NCBI RefSeq assembly: GCF_021390245.1
Contig: NZ_JAJUXH010000002.1
Span: 124,001 to 188,000, forward strand
From: Dyadobacter sp. CY323
GTDB lineage: Bacteria; Bacteroidota; Bacteroidia; Cytophagales; Spirosomataceae
Direction: 5' to 3'
Length of the DNA: 64,000 bases
The position numbers were made by a program, and so were the translations under genes. The notes under the pieces were generated by a model that saw only the letters and a program-made list of their open reading frames with translations, was not told the DNA's origin and made no database searches. How positions within the stretch are numbered: position 1 is the first letter of the stretch; every line of letters begins with the position of its first letter. Positions 28,868-38,005 of the stretch are shown piece after piece.

Positions 28868-30109
28868 TTATTTAAAAATTTCTCCGATTTGGTCAATACT
28901 CACTCCAAGTGTTTTTTGAGCAATTGCGTTGAGCGCTGATTTTTCGCCTTCGAAATGGTAGGTGCGCTGGCGGTGCGTAACCTTTTCTCCTTCTTTCAAA
29001 GGCTTCGCGGGAGAGTTTGATTCCAGTTCGTAAAATGGCCCCATTTGTGTTCCGTCGGCGAGCTTGCCATCGTTATAGGCATTCAATGCGTCGCCATTGT
29101 AAGGATCTTTGTGAATCTCCCAGGTGGATTTCAGGTATTTGCTTTCCGGCTCCAAATCATATTGAATGATCGTTAGAATGCCCTTTTCAGCATCATAACT
29201 ACCAGCTACATTTCTCGCCGAGCGCGGCGCGATGCCGATTTTACTTCTGAACTTTCCGTCGGCTTTGAGGAATGCAACGGAATCTTTTATAATAAACCGG
29301 TCACCCGGTATTTTGCCAAAATAATCATCCGTGATCAATGGCTTTTCAGAAAGCTTTTTCGAAAATGGCGCAACGATCACCGTTTTATCCGAAGGCTTGA
29401 ACATACCCAGCAGCCAGATCCCGAGCATTCCCGTTTCCGGCTTCCATTCCGCATCTTTATTTACAATGAAATTCACTGATTCATAAGCTACTACCTTGCA
29501 TTCCCCGATCGAATTTAAATCCAGGCTGCCCAGGATAGCAGACTTGCCGAGCATCATAATCTTCCGGTTGATTTCCATCACGAAAACGGTTCCGGTATAA
29601 TTCTCAATCATCGCATTCATCTGAAAACTCACCGAGGAACTGTCCGATTCCACCACTTTAAATGCAACGGTATCGATCAATGCGGGTGTCTGCCAGTTTT
29701 CAAACTCAAACTTCTTCCCTTTTTTAAAGTAAACTGAAAATTGCCCGCCCTCGGGTGAAAGCCAAAAACGCTCCTCACCGCCGAATGCATTGATATGCGG
29801 CTGCAATTTCCCACTTTCGATCAGGTCGTAATTGATCCAGCCATAACTGTTTCCTGCATTTCCGTTCGCAGTACTCGTCATCACGCGTCCCTGGTAACCC
29901 GCAATGATAATGGCTTTTGAATCTGAGTCATCCGGCGAAGTCAGGACAGTAATGTCTTTATGTTTTTTCAAAAAGGCCAGATCGTAACCAAATGTGCCTT
30001 CCGAAACGGCTGTCGTATCTTCCAATGTATTCTGATCGCTTTTGTTACTATTCTGACAACCCCCGATCGTCAGCCCAATGATGAAAATGAATGGATAAAG
30101 CCTTTTCAT
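28868..30109 (-). CDS. Putative lipoprotein of the sugar operon (possibly DUF6786)
   Basis: A 413-residue protein with lipoprotein signal MKRLYPFIFIIGLTIGGC (Cys18). The mature chain is beta-rich with segments such as NSYGWINYDLIESGKLQPH, GGEERFWLSPEGGQFS and DALNAYNDGKLADG. This resembles a galactose-mutarotase-like fold seen in DUF6786 proteins, but I cannot confirm the family. Its stop and the preceding RhaT gene are separated by 3 bases, so the two are translated together. A role in handling a sugar or its anomer outside the cytoplasm is plausible only. Confidence 0.7.
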   Translation of the reverse strand: MKRLYPFIFIIGLTIGGCQNSNKSDQNTLEDTTAVSEGTFGYDLAFLKKHKDITVLTSPDDSDSKAIIIAGYQGRVMTSTANGNAGNSYGWINYDLIESGKLQPHINAFGGEERFWLSPEGGQFSVYFKKGKKFEFENWQTPALIDTVAFKVVESDSSSVSFQMNAMIENYTGTVFVMEINRKIMMLGKSAILGSLDLNSIGECKVVAYESVNFIVNKDAEWKPETGMLGIWLLGMFKPSDKTVIVAPFSKKLSEKPLITDDYFGKIPGDRFIIKDSVAFLKADGKFRSKIGIAPRSARNVAGSYDAEKGILTIIQYDLEPESKYLKSTWEIHKDPYNGDALNAYNDGKLADGTQMGPFYELESNSPAKPLKEGEKVTHRQRTYHFEGEKSALNAIAQKTLGVSIDQIGEIFK

Positions 30110-30112
30110 GCG

Positions 30113-31192
30113 CTACTCTTTCAGGTAATTTCCGTATCCCACGATCAAAACCGATAAGATAATCACGAGAATTCCAGCCAGGATGGTGGTAAACGTTTTC
30201 TTCGACACATTTTTCCATTCATTCAGGATCAAACCCCAGGAGTTGGCAATGATGATTATGAATGCCATGTGAAGGATCCAGGAACTGGCGCCATTGCCCA
30301 GCTTACTCTCGCCCATTCCATAAAAGAAGAACTGTAGAAACCAGGTAGTACCGGCCAGCGCCGAGAAGATGTAGTTTTTCAATAGTGGGGTTTCTGAATT
30401 GGTATAGTCACCGAAGGTTTTGTTCCGCGCATTCAAAATCATACACCAGATGAAATTGGTTGTTAGTCCTCCGAGCAGGATCACGACATAAGTCACATTA
30501 TTTTGGAACAAAAACTCACCCTGACCCGGATTTGCAGCTTTCCAAACTTCATTTGCTTCCTCCGCCATGACTTTTCCCGCATCAATCCCGAATGCAAAAC
30601 AAGCACTCAAAACCCCGGAAATAATAGAAACTATCAACCCTAAACCGATCTTGAACTCCGTCTTATCGTCCACAAAGCCACTTTTCCGGCGGTCCGCGTC
30701 TTTCATGGTACCTGCTTTTCCACAAAGAATGATCCCGATCACGCAAACCAGCAAACCAAAGAGTACCGTTTGTCCCCAGGTATTGGTAAAAAGATCCGAA
30801 ATGGAGTCTTTCCCCGGCTTTGGATTGAATTGATAAAAAATCGAAGGGATTAATGCACCGAGAACAGAACTCAGCCCGAGAATGATGGAACTACCCAGCG
30901 AAACGCCAAGATATCGAACGCCCAATCCATACGTGAGGCCGCCAATTCCCCATAAAACCCCAAAAAAATAGGTAAGGAACAAGATGCCGCCATTTGTGTG
31001 GGCAATGATTTCAGTATACCCGGGAATGGTCAGGTAGGCTGCGAGCGGGGGAACGATGAACCAGGAAAAAAGTCCGCCGACGATCCAGTACGACTCCCAG
31101 GCCCAGCCCCGGACACGTTTGTAAGGAATGTAAAAACTGCCGGAAGCAAAGCCACCGATAAAGTGAAAAATGACGCCGAGAAGAGCCTGCAT
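30113..31192 (-). CDS. rhaT: L-rhamnose/proton symporter family permease
   Basis: A 359-residue membrane protein with about ten helices, slightly longer than E. coli RhaT. Family segments include GVIFHFIGGFASGSFYIPYKRVRGWAWE at the start (read as HFIGGFASGSFYIPYKR), LTYGLGVRYLGVSLGSSIILG, and GTTWFLQFFFYGMGESKLG late in the chain. RhaT proteins import L-rhamnose or related sugars with protons. The neighbours are a lipoprotein, a sugar dehydrogenase and an epimerase, not rhaBAD, so the sugar may differ. It is the first gene of the minus-strand operon 31192 to 23482. Confidence 0.88.
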   Translation of the reverse strand: MQALLGVIFHFIGGFASGSFYIPYKRVRGWAWESYWIVGGLFSWFIVPPLAAYLTIPGYTEIIAHTNGGILFLTYFFGVLWGIGGLTYGLGVRYLGVSLGSSIILGLSSVLGALIPSIFYQFNPKPGKDSISDLFTNTWGQTVLFGLLVCVIGIILCGKAGTMKDADRRKSGFVDDKTEFKIGLGLIVSIISGVLSACFAFGIDAGKVMAEEANEVWKAANPGQGEFLFQNNVTYVVILLGGLTTNFIWCMILNARNKTFGDYTNSETPLLKNYIFSALAGTTWFLQFFFYGMGESKLGNGASSWILHMAFIIIIANSWGLILNEWKNVSKKTFTTILAGILVIILSVLIVGYGNYLKE

Positions 31193-31250
31193 GAAATTTA
31201 GATTTTATCATGTAAGGTTTTTCGGCGGGGTATCTACTAGCGCCTACCTC

Positions 31251-33497
31251 CTAATTCCCAACCACAATCTTCTTAACCTCCCGGTCTTCGCCAGCTTGCA
31301 GCTCCATGAAGTAAAGCCCCGCCGGCCAGTTTGACGTTGCGATTTCAATCTCCAGGTTAGCGGTAACCGTCACGTTTTTAAGCAACCGACTGCCATTCAG
31401 AGTTGTTACATTTAAAGTCCCGTTTCTCGAAGATAGTACCTTCACATAATCGCCAGCTGGATTGGGATAGACCTTTATCATCCCGACAGGCGGCTCCACG
31501 CCGGTCACAGTCACGGGTAACACATTGGTTAACAACCGAATACCTCCCCCATTGTTACCAATCGCTAGATCTGGCTTTTTGTCCCCATTCAAATCGCCCG
31601 TCGCAATGGAAAGGTAATTCCCGAAAACCGGCGAGGACGCTTTTCCATTGACATTGATCAGCTGCGTTTCACGTTCGGTCCATTTACCCCAATCTGCTTT
31701 GTGAAATATTTTGAGAGTTCCGGTGTGATCCACGGTTGCCAGGTCTGCTTTTCCGTCCAGATCAAAATCCGTTACTACGAGCTGCGGGGACCTTCCGGCA
31801 AAATTAATCCCCACCCCTGCAAATGCGTCGGTTTCTAGTTTGAATGTAAACTGCTTGCTGGTGCCCGTATTGGTATAATAAAAAATATTCCCCTGCGCCT
31901 TCCCGACCAGCAAATCAAGGTCCCCGTCGCCATCCGCATCATGAAAATAAGGCGAATCGCCGGTTAACGACTCGGTAGGCATGGTAACGATCACGGCGTC
32001 AGCAATATTCAGTTGCGCGGGTGCCCCGGCGGCTGCCTTATTGGGAATGAAACGATATTCCAATTTGAGGCTTGTAGTAGAAGTGGCAGCAAATCCCAAA
32101 TCGAGAATTCCATCTCCATTAAAATCGGCCCATTGCGGTTTTATATTAAATATCGAAAGTGCAGTTGTCAAATTCAGGTAGTTGTCCGATTCAAGATTGA
32201 ACTTCGGCTCTGTGGCAGTTCCTATGTTTTTCAAAAGCCATAATCCTCCTTTAAAACCTCCCGTCACCGGATTTCCTCCTGTTCCGATGATCATGTCCAG
32301 GTCGCCGTCGCCATCGATATCGAAATAAGACGGCGCGGAATTTTCACCTACATCCAGCATTTGATCCTGCAGAAAATCCTTTTGTACCAACTTAAAATCG
32401 GGATTATTGCTCGAACCTGCATTGTGATAATACCACGCGGATGATTTGAAATTAGTCTGGTTCAGATCGTTGGAAGGCACATTCGGAGCGATCAACAGAT
32501 CCTTTATCCCATCAAAATCCACATCTTCCATAAATGCCGCCGGAAAAATGTGCAGCAAAACAGGGTTGGTCACGGGGTAGTTATTGGAATAGGCCGTAAA
32601 ATTGGCCAACAGTCCTTTCGTTGAATTGGTCAGCAGCGAAATGTGCTCATTACTGACGTGCCCAACCAGCAAATCTTTATTTCCATCCCCATTCAAATCA
32701 TGCAGTAGAATGGAATTTCCAGCATGAAGAATTCGGCCGCCCAAGTTTCCATTCACATCGCAATTAATCCCAAACTCAAAACCTTCATTATTTCCTTTGT
32801 GAAAATTCCCCCAGCAATCGCCGTTCCGCTGAAAAACCGGGTTTTTAGAATCGCCGAGACTATCAGGCACGCCGAATTTCTCCATACTCAGGTTCTGATG
32901 CAGCTCAATAAAATTTCCGGAGAAATCGAACGTCAGCAAGTCGAGATCTCCATCGTCGTCAATGTCCGTAATGCCCGGAATATCTGTGCCTGAAACCTGT
33001 AAATTGACATTCCCCGAAAATCCCTTGGTATAAAGCACATTCTGCATCAACTTCCAGGACCATGCATTCGCGGATTTTATCTGCTGATACACACTGATAC
33101 CCAATGAAGTACTGGTAAACAAATCCTTCAACCCATCTCCATTGTAATCGGCGAGAATGATCCAGTTATCAGCTTGCGGGAAAAGCGTTTCGTAATAGGG
33201 CGCGTGTATAAATACTTTTTTGCCGGCATTAATGGGGTCGGCGGCGGCCAGAAATGTCGTAACCTTGCTATTTGTGCGATCATAAACCACCAGATCCTCG
33301 TCGGCGTCTGCATTGAGATGCATTTTCAAAAATTGCGATGCATTCAGTCCACCCGCCCAGGGATTAACCAGCGTCCTTCCATTTGCCGTTACCGTCGTCA
33401 ATGTATCCGGCTTAAACCATGTCTGCTGCGCGTACGTCGCTGAAAGTGCGGTCAGATAGAAAAATGAAAAAAAACAGGAGGTATATTTGCTTCGCAT
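31251..33497 (-). CDS. Secreted FG-GAP/VCBS protein with T9SS sorting domain
   Basis: The start at 33497 (MRSKYTSCFFSFFYLTALSATYA) gives a proper signal peptide; the open frame upstream to 33662 overlaps the murF gene. The product is 748 residues. It holds many FG-GAP motifs, for example ADYNGDGLKDLFTS, TDIDDDGDLDLLTF, HDLNGDGNKDLLVG, FDIDGDGDLDMIIG, HDADGDGDLDLLVG and GDLNGDKKPDLAIG. The C-terminus is a T9SS type A domain (MIKVYPNPAGDYVKV ... WPAGLYFMELQ). It is probably a large surface propeller; no enzyme site is seen. It is 58 bases upstream of rhaT in the same direction, so may belong to the sugar locus. Confidence 0.85.
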   Translation of the reverse strand: MRSKYTSCFFSFFYLTALSATYAQQTWFKPDTLTTVTANGRTLVNPWAGGLNASQFLKMHLNADADEDLVVYDRTNSKVTTFLAAADPINAGKKVFIHAPYYETLFPQADNWIILADYNGDGLKDLFTSTSLGISVYQQIKSANAWSWKLMQNVLYTKGFSGNVNLQVSGTDIPGITDIDDDGDLDLLTFDFSGNFIELHQNLSMEKFGVPDSLGDSKNPVFQRNGDCWGNFHKGNNEGFEFGINCDVNGNLGGRILHAGNSILLHDLNGDGNKDLLVGHVSNEHISLLTNSTKGLLANFTAYSNNYPVTNPVLLHIFPAAFMEDVDFDGIKDLLIAPNVPSNDLNQTNFKSSAWYYHNAGSSNNPDFKLVQKDFLQDQMLDVGENSAPSYFDIDGDGDLDMIIGTGGNPVTGGFKGGLWLLKNIGTATEPKFNLESDNYLNLTTALSIFNIKPQWADFNGDGILDLGFAATSTTSLKLEYRFIPNKAAAGAPAQLNIADAVIVTMPTESLTGDSPYFHDADGDGDLDLLVGKAQGNIFYYTNTGTSKQFTFKLETDAFAGVGINFAGRSPQLVVTDFDLDGKADLATVDHTGTLKIFHKADWGKWTERETQLINVNGKASSPVFGNYLSIATGDLNGDKKPDLAIGNNGGGIRLLTNVLPVTVTGVEPPVGMIKVYPNPAGDYVKVLSSRNGTLNVTTLNGSRLLKNVTVTANLEIEIATSNWPAGLYFMELQAGEDREVKKIVVGN

Positions 33498-33620
33498 CGT
33501 TGAGGAATATTCTATTAGATTTAGATTTGCAGGTTTCCGCGCAGGCCGCGCAGACTCACTTTCGCGCACTAAAATCCTAACGAAATAAGCGCGAATAACT
33601 TTATAATAAAGAAATAATTC

Positions 33621-34925
33621 ATGTACACTTCCATTGAATCGATTTACGATCTGTTTCTCCAAAACCCGAAAGTATCCACCGACACGCGCCAGATAACTTC
33701 GGGTTGTCTTTTTTTCGCATTAAAAGGCGACAAATTCGATGGTAACGAATATGCTGGCGAGGCACTGGAAAAAGGGGCCGGCTATGCCATTGTAGACGAT
33801 GAAAAAGCGGTTGCCGGTGAACGGTTTTTATTGGTGGGAAATGTATTGCTCGCATTGCAGGAACTGGCCCGCCACCATCGCAAAACATTCAAATTCCCGG
33901 TAGTCGCATTAACGGGATCAAACGGAAAAACGACAACCAAGGAGCTGATCGCGAAAGTGTTATCGATGAAATATAACACCTACGCGACCAAAGGAAACCT
34001 GAACAACCACATCGGCGTTCCGCTCACGATCTTGTCCATTGACGCGAACAAGCAGGAAATGGCGGTGATTGAAATGGGTGCGAACCATCAGGAAGAAATT
34101 GCATTGCTCTGCTCCATTGCGCTGCCCACCCACGGATTGATCACCAATATCGGTAAGGCACATCTGGAAGGTTTCGGAGGAGTGGCAGGGATTGTGATAG
34201 GAAAAGGCGAACTTTTTGATTTCCTGTCAAAAAAGAAAGGTACCGTTTTCGTGAATTCGAACCACGACGTACTCATGGAAATGGTAAGCAAGCGCCGGGC
34301 TTTTGGAGAAATCGTATTTTATTGTTCGGAAAATAGTCCGGTCAATCCTTCCCTGGTTCAGGAAAATCCTTTTGTGGTATTTCAAAACAAAGGAAAGACA
34401 GTCTCGACACATTTGCCGGGCAGCTATAATTTTGATAACATCTGCGCGGCGCTGGCGGTCGGTAAATATTTCGAAGTTTCGGACGAGGATGCCTATGAGG
34501 CAGTCGCAAGCTACCAGCCGGATAACAATCGGTCGCAGGTCGTGAAAAAGGGTTCGAATACGGTCATCATGGATGCTTATAATGCAAACCCTTCTTCGAT
34601 GGCGGCTGCTGTTGCGAATTTTGGAAAGCTGGAAGCACCCAGGAAAATGGTGATCCTTGGTGATATGTTTGAACTGGGTGGCGCGGCTCCCGAGGAACAT
34701 CTGGCGCTGGGAAAGCAGATTGCCGGAGAAAAATTCGATATCGTCATTCTTTCGGGCAAGCTCATGCAACATGCATTGCCTGCATTACCCAAAGCATACT
34801 ACTTCCCCGACAAGTTTTCGCTGCATAATTGGGTAATGGACAATCCGCAAGAAAATACATACATTCTAATTAAAGGATCGCGCGGAATGGCGCTGGAATC
34901 GGTGCTGGGAGTCATGCCCGGCTAG
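33621..34925 (+). CDS. murF: UDP-N-acetylmuramoyl-tripeptide--D-alanyl-D-alanine ligase
   Basis: A 434-residue Mur ligase. It adds D-Ala-D-Ala to the UDP-muramoyl tripeptide in the cytoplasm. The order of parts is normal: an N-terminal UDP-binding domain (VSTDTRQITSGCLFFALKGDKFDGN), the ATP loop LTGSNGKTTTKEL (about residues 98-110), YATKGNLNNHIGVPLT, and the C-terminal domain with VIMDAYNANPSSMAAAV and ILGDMFELG. The family's RS/TDTR and NANP motifs are intact. It is monocistronic in appearance, with divergent transcription upstream. Confidence 0.96.
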   Translation: MYTSIESIYDLFLQNPKVSTDTRQITSGCLFFALKGDKFDGNEYAGEALEKGAGYAIVDDEKAVAGERFLLVGNVLLALQELARHHRKTFKFPVVALTGSNGKTTTKELIAKVLSMKYNTYATKGNLNNHIGVPLTILSIDANKQEMAVIEMGANHQEEIALLCSIALPTHGLITNIGKAHLEGFGGVAGIVIGKGELFDFLSKKKGTVFVNSNHDVLMEMVSKRRAFGEIVFYCSENSPVNPSLVQENPFVVFQNKGKTVSTHLPGSYNFDNICAALAVGKYFEVSDEDAYEAVASYQPDNNRSQVVKKGSNTVIMDAYNANPSSMAAAVANFGKLEAPRKMVILGDMFELGGAAPEEHLALGKQIAGEKFDIVILSGKLMQHALPALPKAYYFPDKFSLHNWVMDNPQENTYILIKGSRGMALESVLGVMPG

Positions 34926-35072
34926 CTTCTTAATTTACAGTAATTATGAGTTAAGTTATATTCGCGACATTGATCGGCATATTGACAAAATTTATATTAA
35001 TTGTATTTAAATAAATAAAATCAAATTCATTTATTTAAAACAACTCTTTCCTCCGATAGTACCAGGTTAGAA

Positions 35073-35104
35073 GTTGCCTCGACAGACTCACGTTTCTAAA
35101 TTTG
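35073..35104 (+). promoter_or_regulatory. Promoter for the ahpC-ahpD pair
   Basis: TAAATTTG at 35097-35104 matches TAnnTTTG exactly, with GTTG at 35073-35076 as -33 and a 20-base spacer. The ahpC start is 39 bases downstream. Confidence 0.6.
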
Positions 35105-35143
35105 TGACAGTAAAAAGTACAATTTATAAACAAACGACAAATC

Positions 35144-35695
35144 ATGGCTAACCGGCTTTTATCCGTGGGATCTACTTTCCCTGAATTTAAAAAAACATCC
35201 GTTGTATCTCTTGAAAAAGGCAACGAATTCTACGATATTACCTCAGAAGATCACAAAAATGCCGAGAAATGGATGGTGATGTTCTGGTGGCCAAAAGACT
35301 TCACTTTTGTATGTCCAACCGAAATTGCTGAGTTCGGCAAACACGTGGACGACTTCGCAGACCGCGATACGATCCTGATCGGTGCTTCTACGGACAGCGA
35401 GTTTGTTCACCTTGCATGGCGCAAAAACCACGACGATCTTCGTGACCTGCGTTTCCCGATGCTTGCCGATACTTCAAAATCGCTTGCGGAAGAATTGGGT
35501 ATCCTCGAAGCAAATGAAAAAATTGCTTACCGTGTAACTTACATCGTTGATCCACAGGGAATTATTCGCTGGGTAAGTGTGAATGACCTTTCTGTTGGAC
35601 GTAATGTAAACGAGGTGATCCGCGTGTTAGATGCTTTGCAAACTGACGAACTTTGCCCATGCAACTGGGTAAAAGGAGAAGCTACATTAGCTTAA
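35144..35695 (+). CDS. ahpC: Peroxiredoxin (AhpC/TSA family)
   Basis: A 183-residue peroxiredoxin. The peroxidatic Cys57 is in DFTFVCPTE. The C-terminus has ELCPCNW with Cys171 and Cys173, one of which is the expected resolving cysteine. The protein reduces hydrogen peroxide and organic peroxides. It is followed after 23 bases by an AhpD-like protein, which can regenerate AhpC in mycobacteria, so the two probably form one system. No AhpF reductase is in the window. Confidence 0.92.
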   Translation: MANRLLSVGSTFPEFKKTSVVSLEKGNEFYDITSEDHKNAEKWMVMFWWPKDFTFVCPTEIAEFGKHVDDFADRDTILIGASTDSEFVHLAWRKNHDDLRDLRFPMLADTSKSLAEELGILEANEKIAYRVTYIVDPQGIIRWVSVNDLSVGRNVNEVIRVLDALQTDELCPCNWVKGEATLA

Positions 35696-35718
35696 TCCAC
35701 ACCAATTAAACAAAAGAA

Positions 35719-36312
35719 ATGTATCCATTTGCAACCACGGGAAGTACCAAAGATTCCCTGTATAAAGAAGTGAATCTGCCCGCTGAATTTGAAAGCGTGC
35801 TGATCGACAAGCTGGCTGCGCTCGACCACCGTTACCTGAAAGACCTGAAAATCAATATCGGTAATGTGTTGAAATCGCAGACTCTGAACCGGAAAGAAGC
35901 ACTTCTGATCGCTCTTTCGGTAGCCGTAAACGAAAAAAATGCCGCATTGATCGCTGCAATTGAGGAACTCGTCGCTGCGGAAGGTGCGGATGAGAAGGAA
36001 ATCGCGGAAGTAACTGCGTGCGTATCCCTGATGAATGCGAATAATGTCTTTTATCGTTTCAGACATTTCATGCACAAGGAGTTTTACGACAATGCACCGG
36101 CGGGCATCAAAATGAGCATTATGGTAAATCCGGTGCTCGGAAAAGAGCTTTTTGAATTGCTTAGCCTCGTGGTTTCTTCACTGAACGGTTGCGAAATGTG
36201 CGTTACCTCGCACGAGCAATCGGTACTGAACCATGGCGGAACGCAGGCGCGTATATTCGACGCAGTTCGGATCGGGGCTATTTTTAAAAGCCTTACGGTG
36301 CTGATTGGATGA
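35719..36312 (+). CDS. ahpD: AhpD-like alkylhydroperoxidase (carboxymuconolactone decarboxylase family)
   Basis: A 197-residue all-helical protein. The C-terminal half has the redox motif NGCEMCVTSHE with Cys158, Cys161 and His165, as in AhpD, where the two cysteines accept electrons and the His and Glu assist. The N-terminal half (NRKEALLIALSVAVNEKNAALIAAI) repeats the helical fold. It is translated right after ahpC and likely reduces it, using lipoamide-type donors as known for mycobacterial AhpD. A hairpin follows the gene. Confidence 0.88.
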   Translation: MYPFATTGSTKDSLYKEVNLPAEFESVLIDKLAALDHRYLKDLKINIGNVLKSQTLNRKEALLIALSVAVNEKNAALIAAIEELVAAEGADEKEIAEVTACVSLMNANNVFYRFRHFMHKEFYDNAPAGIKMSIMVNPVLGKELFELLSLVVSSLNGCEMCVTSHEQSVLNHGGTQARIFDAVRIGAIFKSLTVLIG

Positions 36313-36321
36313 TAACTTAAA

Positions 36322-36350
36322 ACTTGCCAAGTCTTGAAGACTTGGCAAGT
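36322..36350 (+). terminator. Palindrome after ahpD (dispersed repeat copy A)
   Basis: acttgccaagtctt (36322-36335) pairs perfectly with aagacttggcaagt (36337-36350) around one base. There is no T run, so it may be a terminator of both convergent genes or just a copy of the dispersed palindrome family seen near 44.8, 49.3, 53.7 and 62.4 kb. Confidence 0.65.
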
Positions 36351-36399
36351 ATATACTACAACTCACTTCTCTACTTCTCTTCCGGCACATCAGGCGCTC

Positions 36400-37158
36400 C
36401 TATTCGGAATAGCTGATGAACGCAATGTTATTTCCCCACATGGTTTCCGGCTCGAAATCGACGATCAGTTCGTCGCCATATTCATCATCAGAAAAGTGCT
36501 TTCTGAGTTTCAGGGGCATCTTCCCCGCTTCCCCGGTATAATAAGCGGTCATCCTATATCGCCCCAACGGAATGTCCACAAGCTTGTCATAATCCTGCGT
36601 ATACGGTTTTCCAGGTTTCATTTTGAGCGTCTTGCCTTTTGATCCGTCAATGAGATTTCCTACGGGTACGAGCGTGAATTCGATATTCTCGGAGTCGTAA
36701 ATGCTGCTCATCACGGATTTATTTACCTCAATGGTCACGCCATAATAACCCTGCGCATCCACGGGACGCTTGCCAGTCAGTTTCCATTGGAAATTTCGCA
36801 CGGCACCGTCAATGCTAAATTCCTCGTATACATCAGGATGCAGGTCAAATTCATACTCCTGACCGTTATAACGCCTCACAATGTGTGCCGAGGCCATGAA
36901 GGTTCCGACTTTGGGAAGCTGTATTTTGTAGTTGCCTTTTTCGTCTGAACTGCCAATCGAGTAAGACGCGTAGATCATGGTATTGTCCACCACCACTTTC
37001 ACGCCCGAAAGTGGCGAACCGTCGGTACCGGTCACTTTTCCTGTGGTATAACCCTCCTGCAAGCCCGGCTCATCCGGCGACGGACCATCGGTATCTTTGC
37101 AAGCCATGAAGATCAGCACCATGCAGGCCCATTGAAATAAGATCGAAATGCGTCTCAT
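36400..37158 (-). CDS. Lipoprotein with carboxypeptidase-regulatory-like domain
   Basis: A 252-residue protein with signal MRRISILFQWACMVLIFMAC (Cys20). Residues about 38-90 form a carboxypeptidase regulatory-like beta domain (GKVTGTDGSPLSGVKVVVDN ... DEKGNYKIQLPKVGTF, shown in part). The rest (VTIEVNKSVMSSIYDSENIEF ... GRYRMTAYYTGE) is beta-rich and unrecognised. It is the last gene of a six-gene minus-strand operon and starts 3 bases after its neighbour. Function unknown; periplasmic or outer-membrane location inferred. Confidence 0.75.
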   Translation of the reverse strand: MRRISILFQWACMVLIFMACKDTDGPSPDEPGLQEGYTTGKVTGTDGSPLSGVKVVVDNTMIYASYSIGSSDEKGNYKIQLPKVGTFMASAHIVRRYNGQEYEFDLHPDVYEEFSIDGAVRNFQWKLTGKRPVDAQGYYGVTIEVNKSVMSSIYDSENIEFTLVPVGNLIDGSKGKTLKMKPGKPYTQDYDKLVDIPLGRYRMTAYYTGEAGKMPLKLRKHFSDDEYGDELIVDFEPETMWGNNIAFISYSE

Positions 37159-37161
37159 GGG

Positions 37162-37980
37162 TTACTGAATTTTTTGTAGCTCGGTAAGAGATGATTCCCC
37201 ATCAGCCGATTCCTCCAAAGACTTCACAATACCTATCTCCGGCGCCGTCCAGAGCGACACATTGACCGCCTGCGTATCTTCCTCCGGTTCATAGCCGTCT
37301 GCCGCGAAACGCGTCACGACCACGTAACTGTACTGCCACTTACTGCAATTGAAAGTCCCTGCCGGTGTCGTCACCGCCTCTTCCTTTACCACTTTTCCCG
37401 ATTTGTAGGTAATCCTGGAAGTAACTTCGGCCTCCACGTTGTCGCCACCTTCGACGATGATCAACATTTTGATCTTCAAATTGATCGGAGCGCCTTTGAA
37501 AGTCACAGGACTGTCAACCGTACCTTTGTTGTCAAAGATCTGGTACTGCGGAAAACCGGTCACATCGATATCTTCCATGTAAGCGAGCGGCCGCAGTTCT
37601 TTGATTATCGCCGCAAATACGGCCGGCATTTCCAGTTCGTAGGTCGTAGCTCCGTTGTTGCTGTATGCCTTGTAATCGACCGGATATTGTCCGTCCTCTA
37701 CTTTCACGATGTTTTGAATGTTAAAAACAGAGAATCCTGCCGAGTCTTTAACACTTTTTACTTTGGTAACTGAGGTTTCGACGGTACCGTCCGAATCAAC
37801 GATCTTATAACTATACTGCTTTCCATTTTCGGGGATAATGGCCTTTTTCGCCTGCACTACGTCGTCGGGGACTACTTTTTCGTCGTCTTTGCAGGACGTG
37901 AATGCAAGCGCGGCGATCGCACACGCGAACAGGACATTTCTGGCCTGACGAAAGGAACTGAATTGTGTTTTATTTTTCAT
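37162..37980 (-). CDS. Putative lipoprotein of unknown function
   Basis: A 272-residue protein with lipoprotein signal ending LAFTSC (Cys30) and a KDDEKVVPDD acidic stretch after it. The mature part contains a segment typical of Bacteroidota lipoproteins that link a conversion to a surface process: TTPAGTFNCSKWQYSYVV and SLWTAPEIGIVKSLEE. I do not recognise an enzyme. It belongs to the six-gene operon; gap to the next gene is 3 bases and to the preceding gene 25 bases. Confidence 0.72.
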   Translation of the reverse strand: MKNKTQFSSFRQARNVLFACAIAALAFTSCKDDEKVVPDDVVQAKKAIIPENGKQYSYKIVDSDGTVETSVTKVKSVKDSAGFSVFNIQNIVKVEDGQYPVDYKAYSNNGATTYELEMPAVFAAIIKELRPLAYMEDIDVTGFPQYQIFDNKGTVDSPVTFKGAPINLKIKMLIIVEGGDNVEAEVTSRITYKSGKVVKEEAVTTPAGTFNCSKWQYSYVVVTRFAADGYEPEEDTQAVNVSLWTAPEIGIVKSLEESADGESSLTELQKIQ

Positions 37981-38005
37981 GGCTGATATAAAAAATGAAG
38001 AATGA

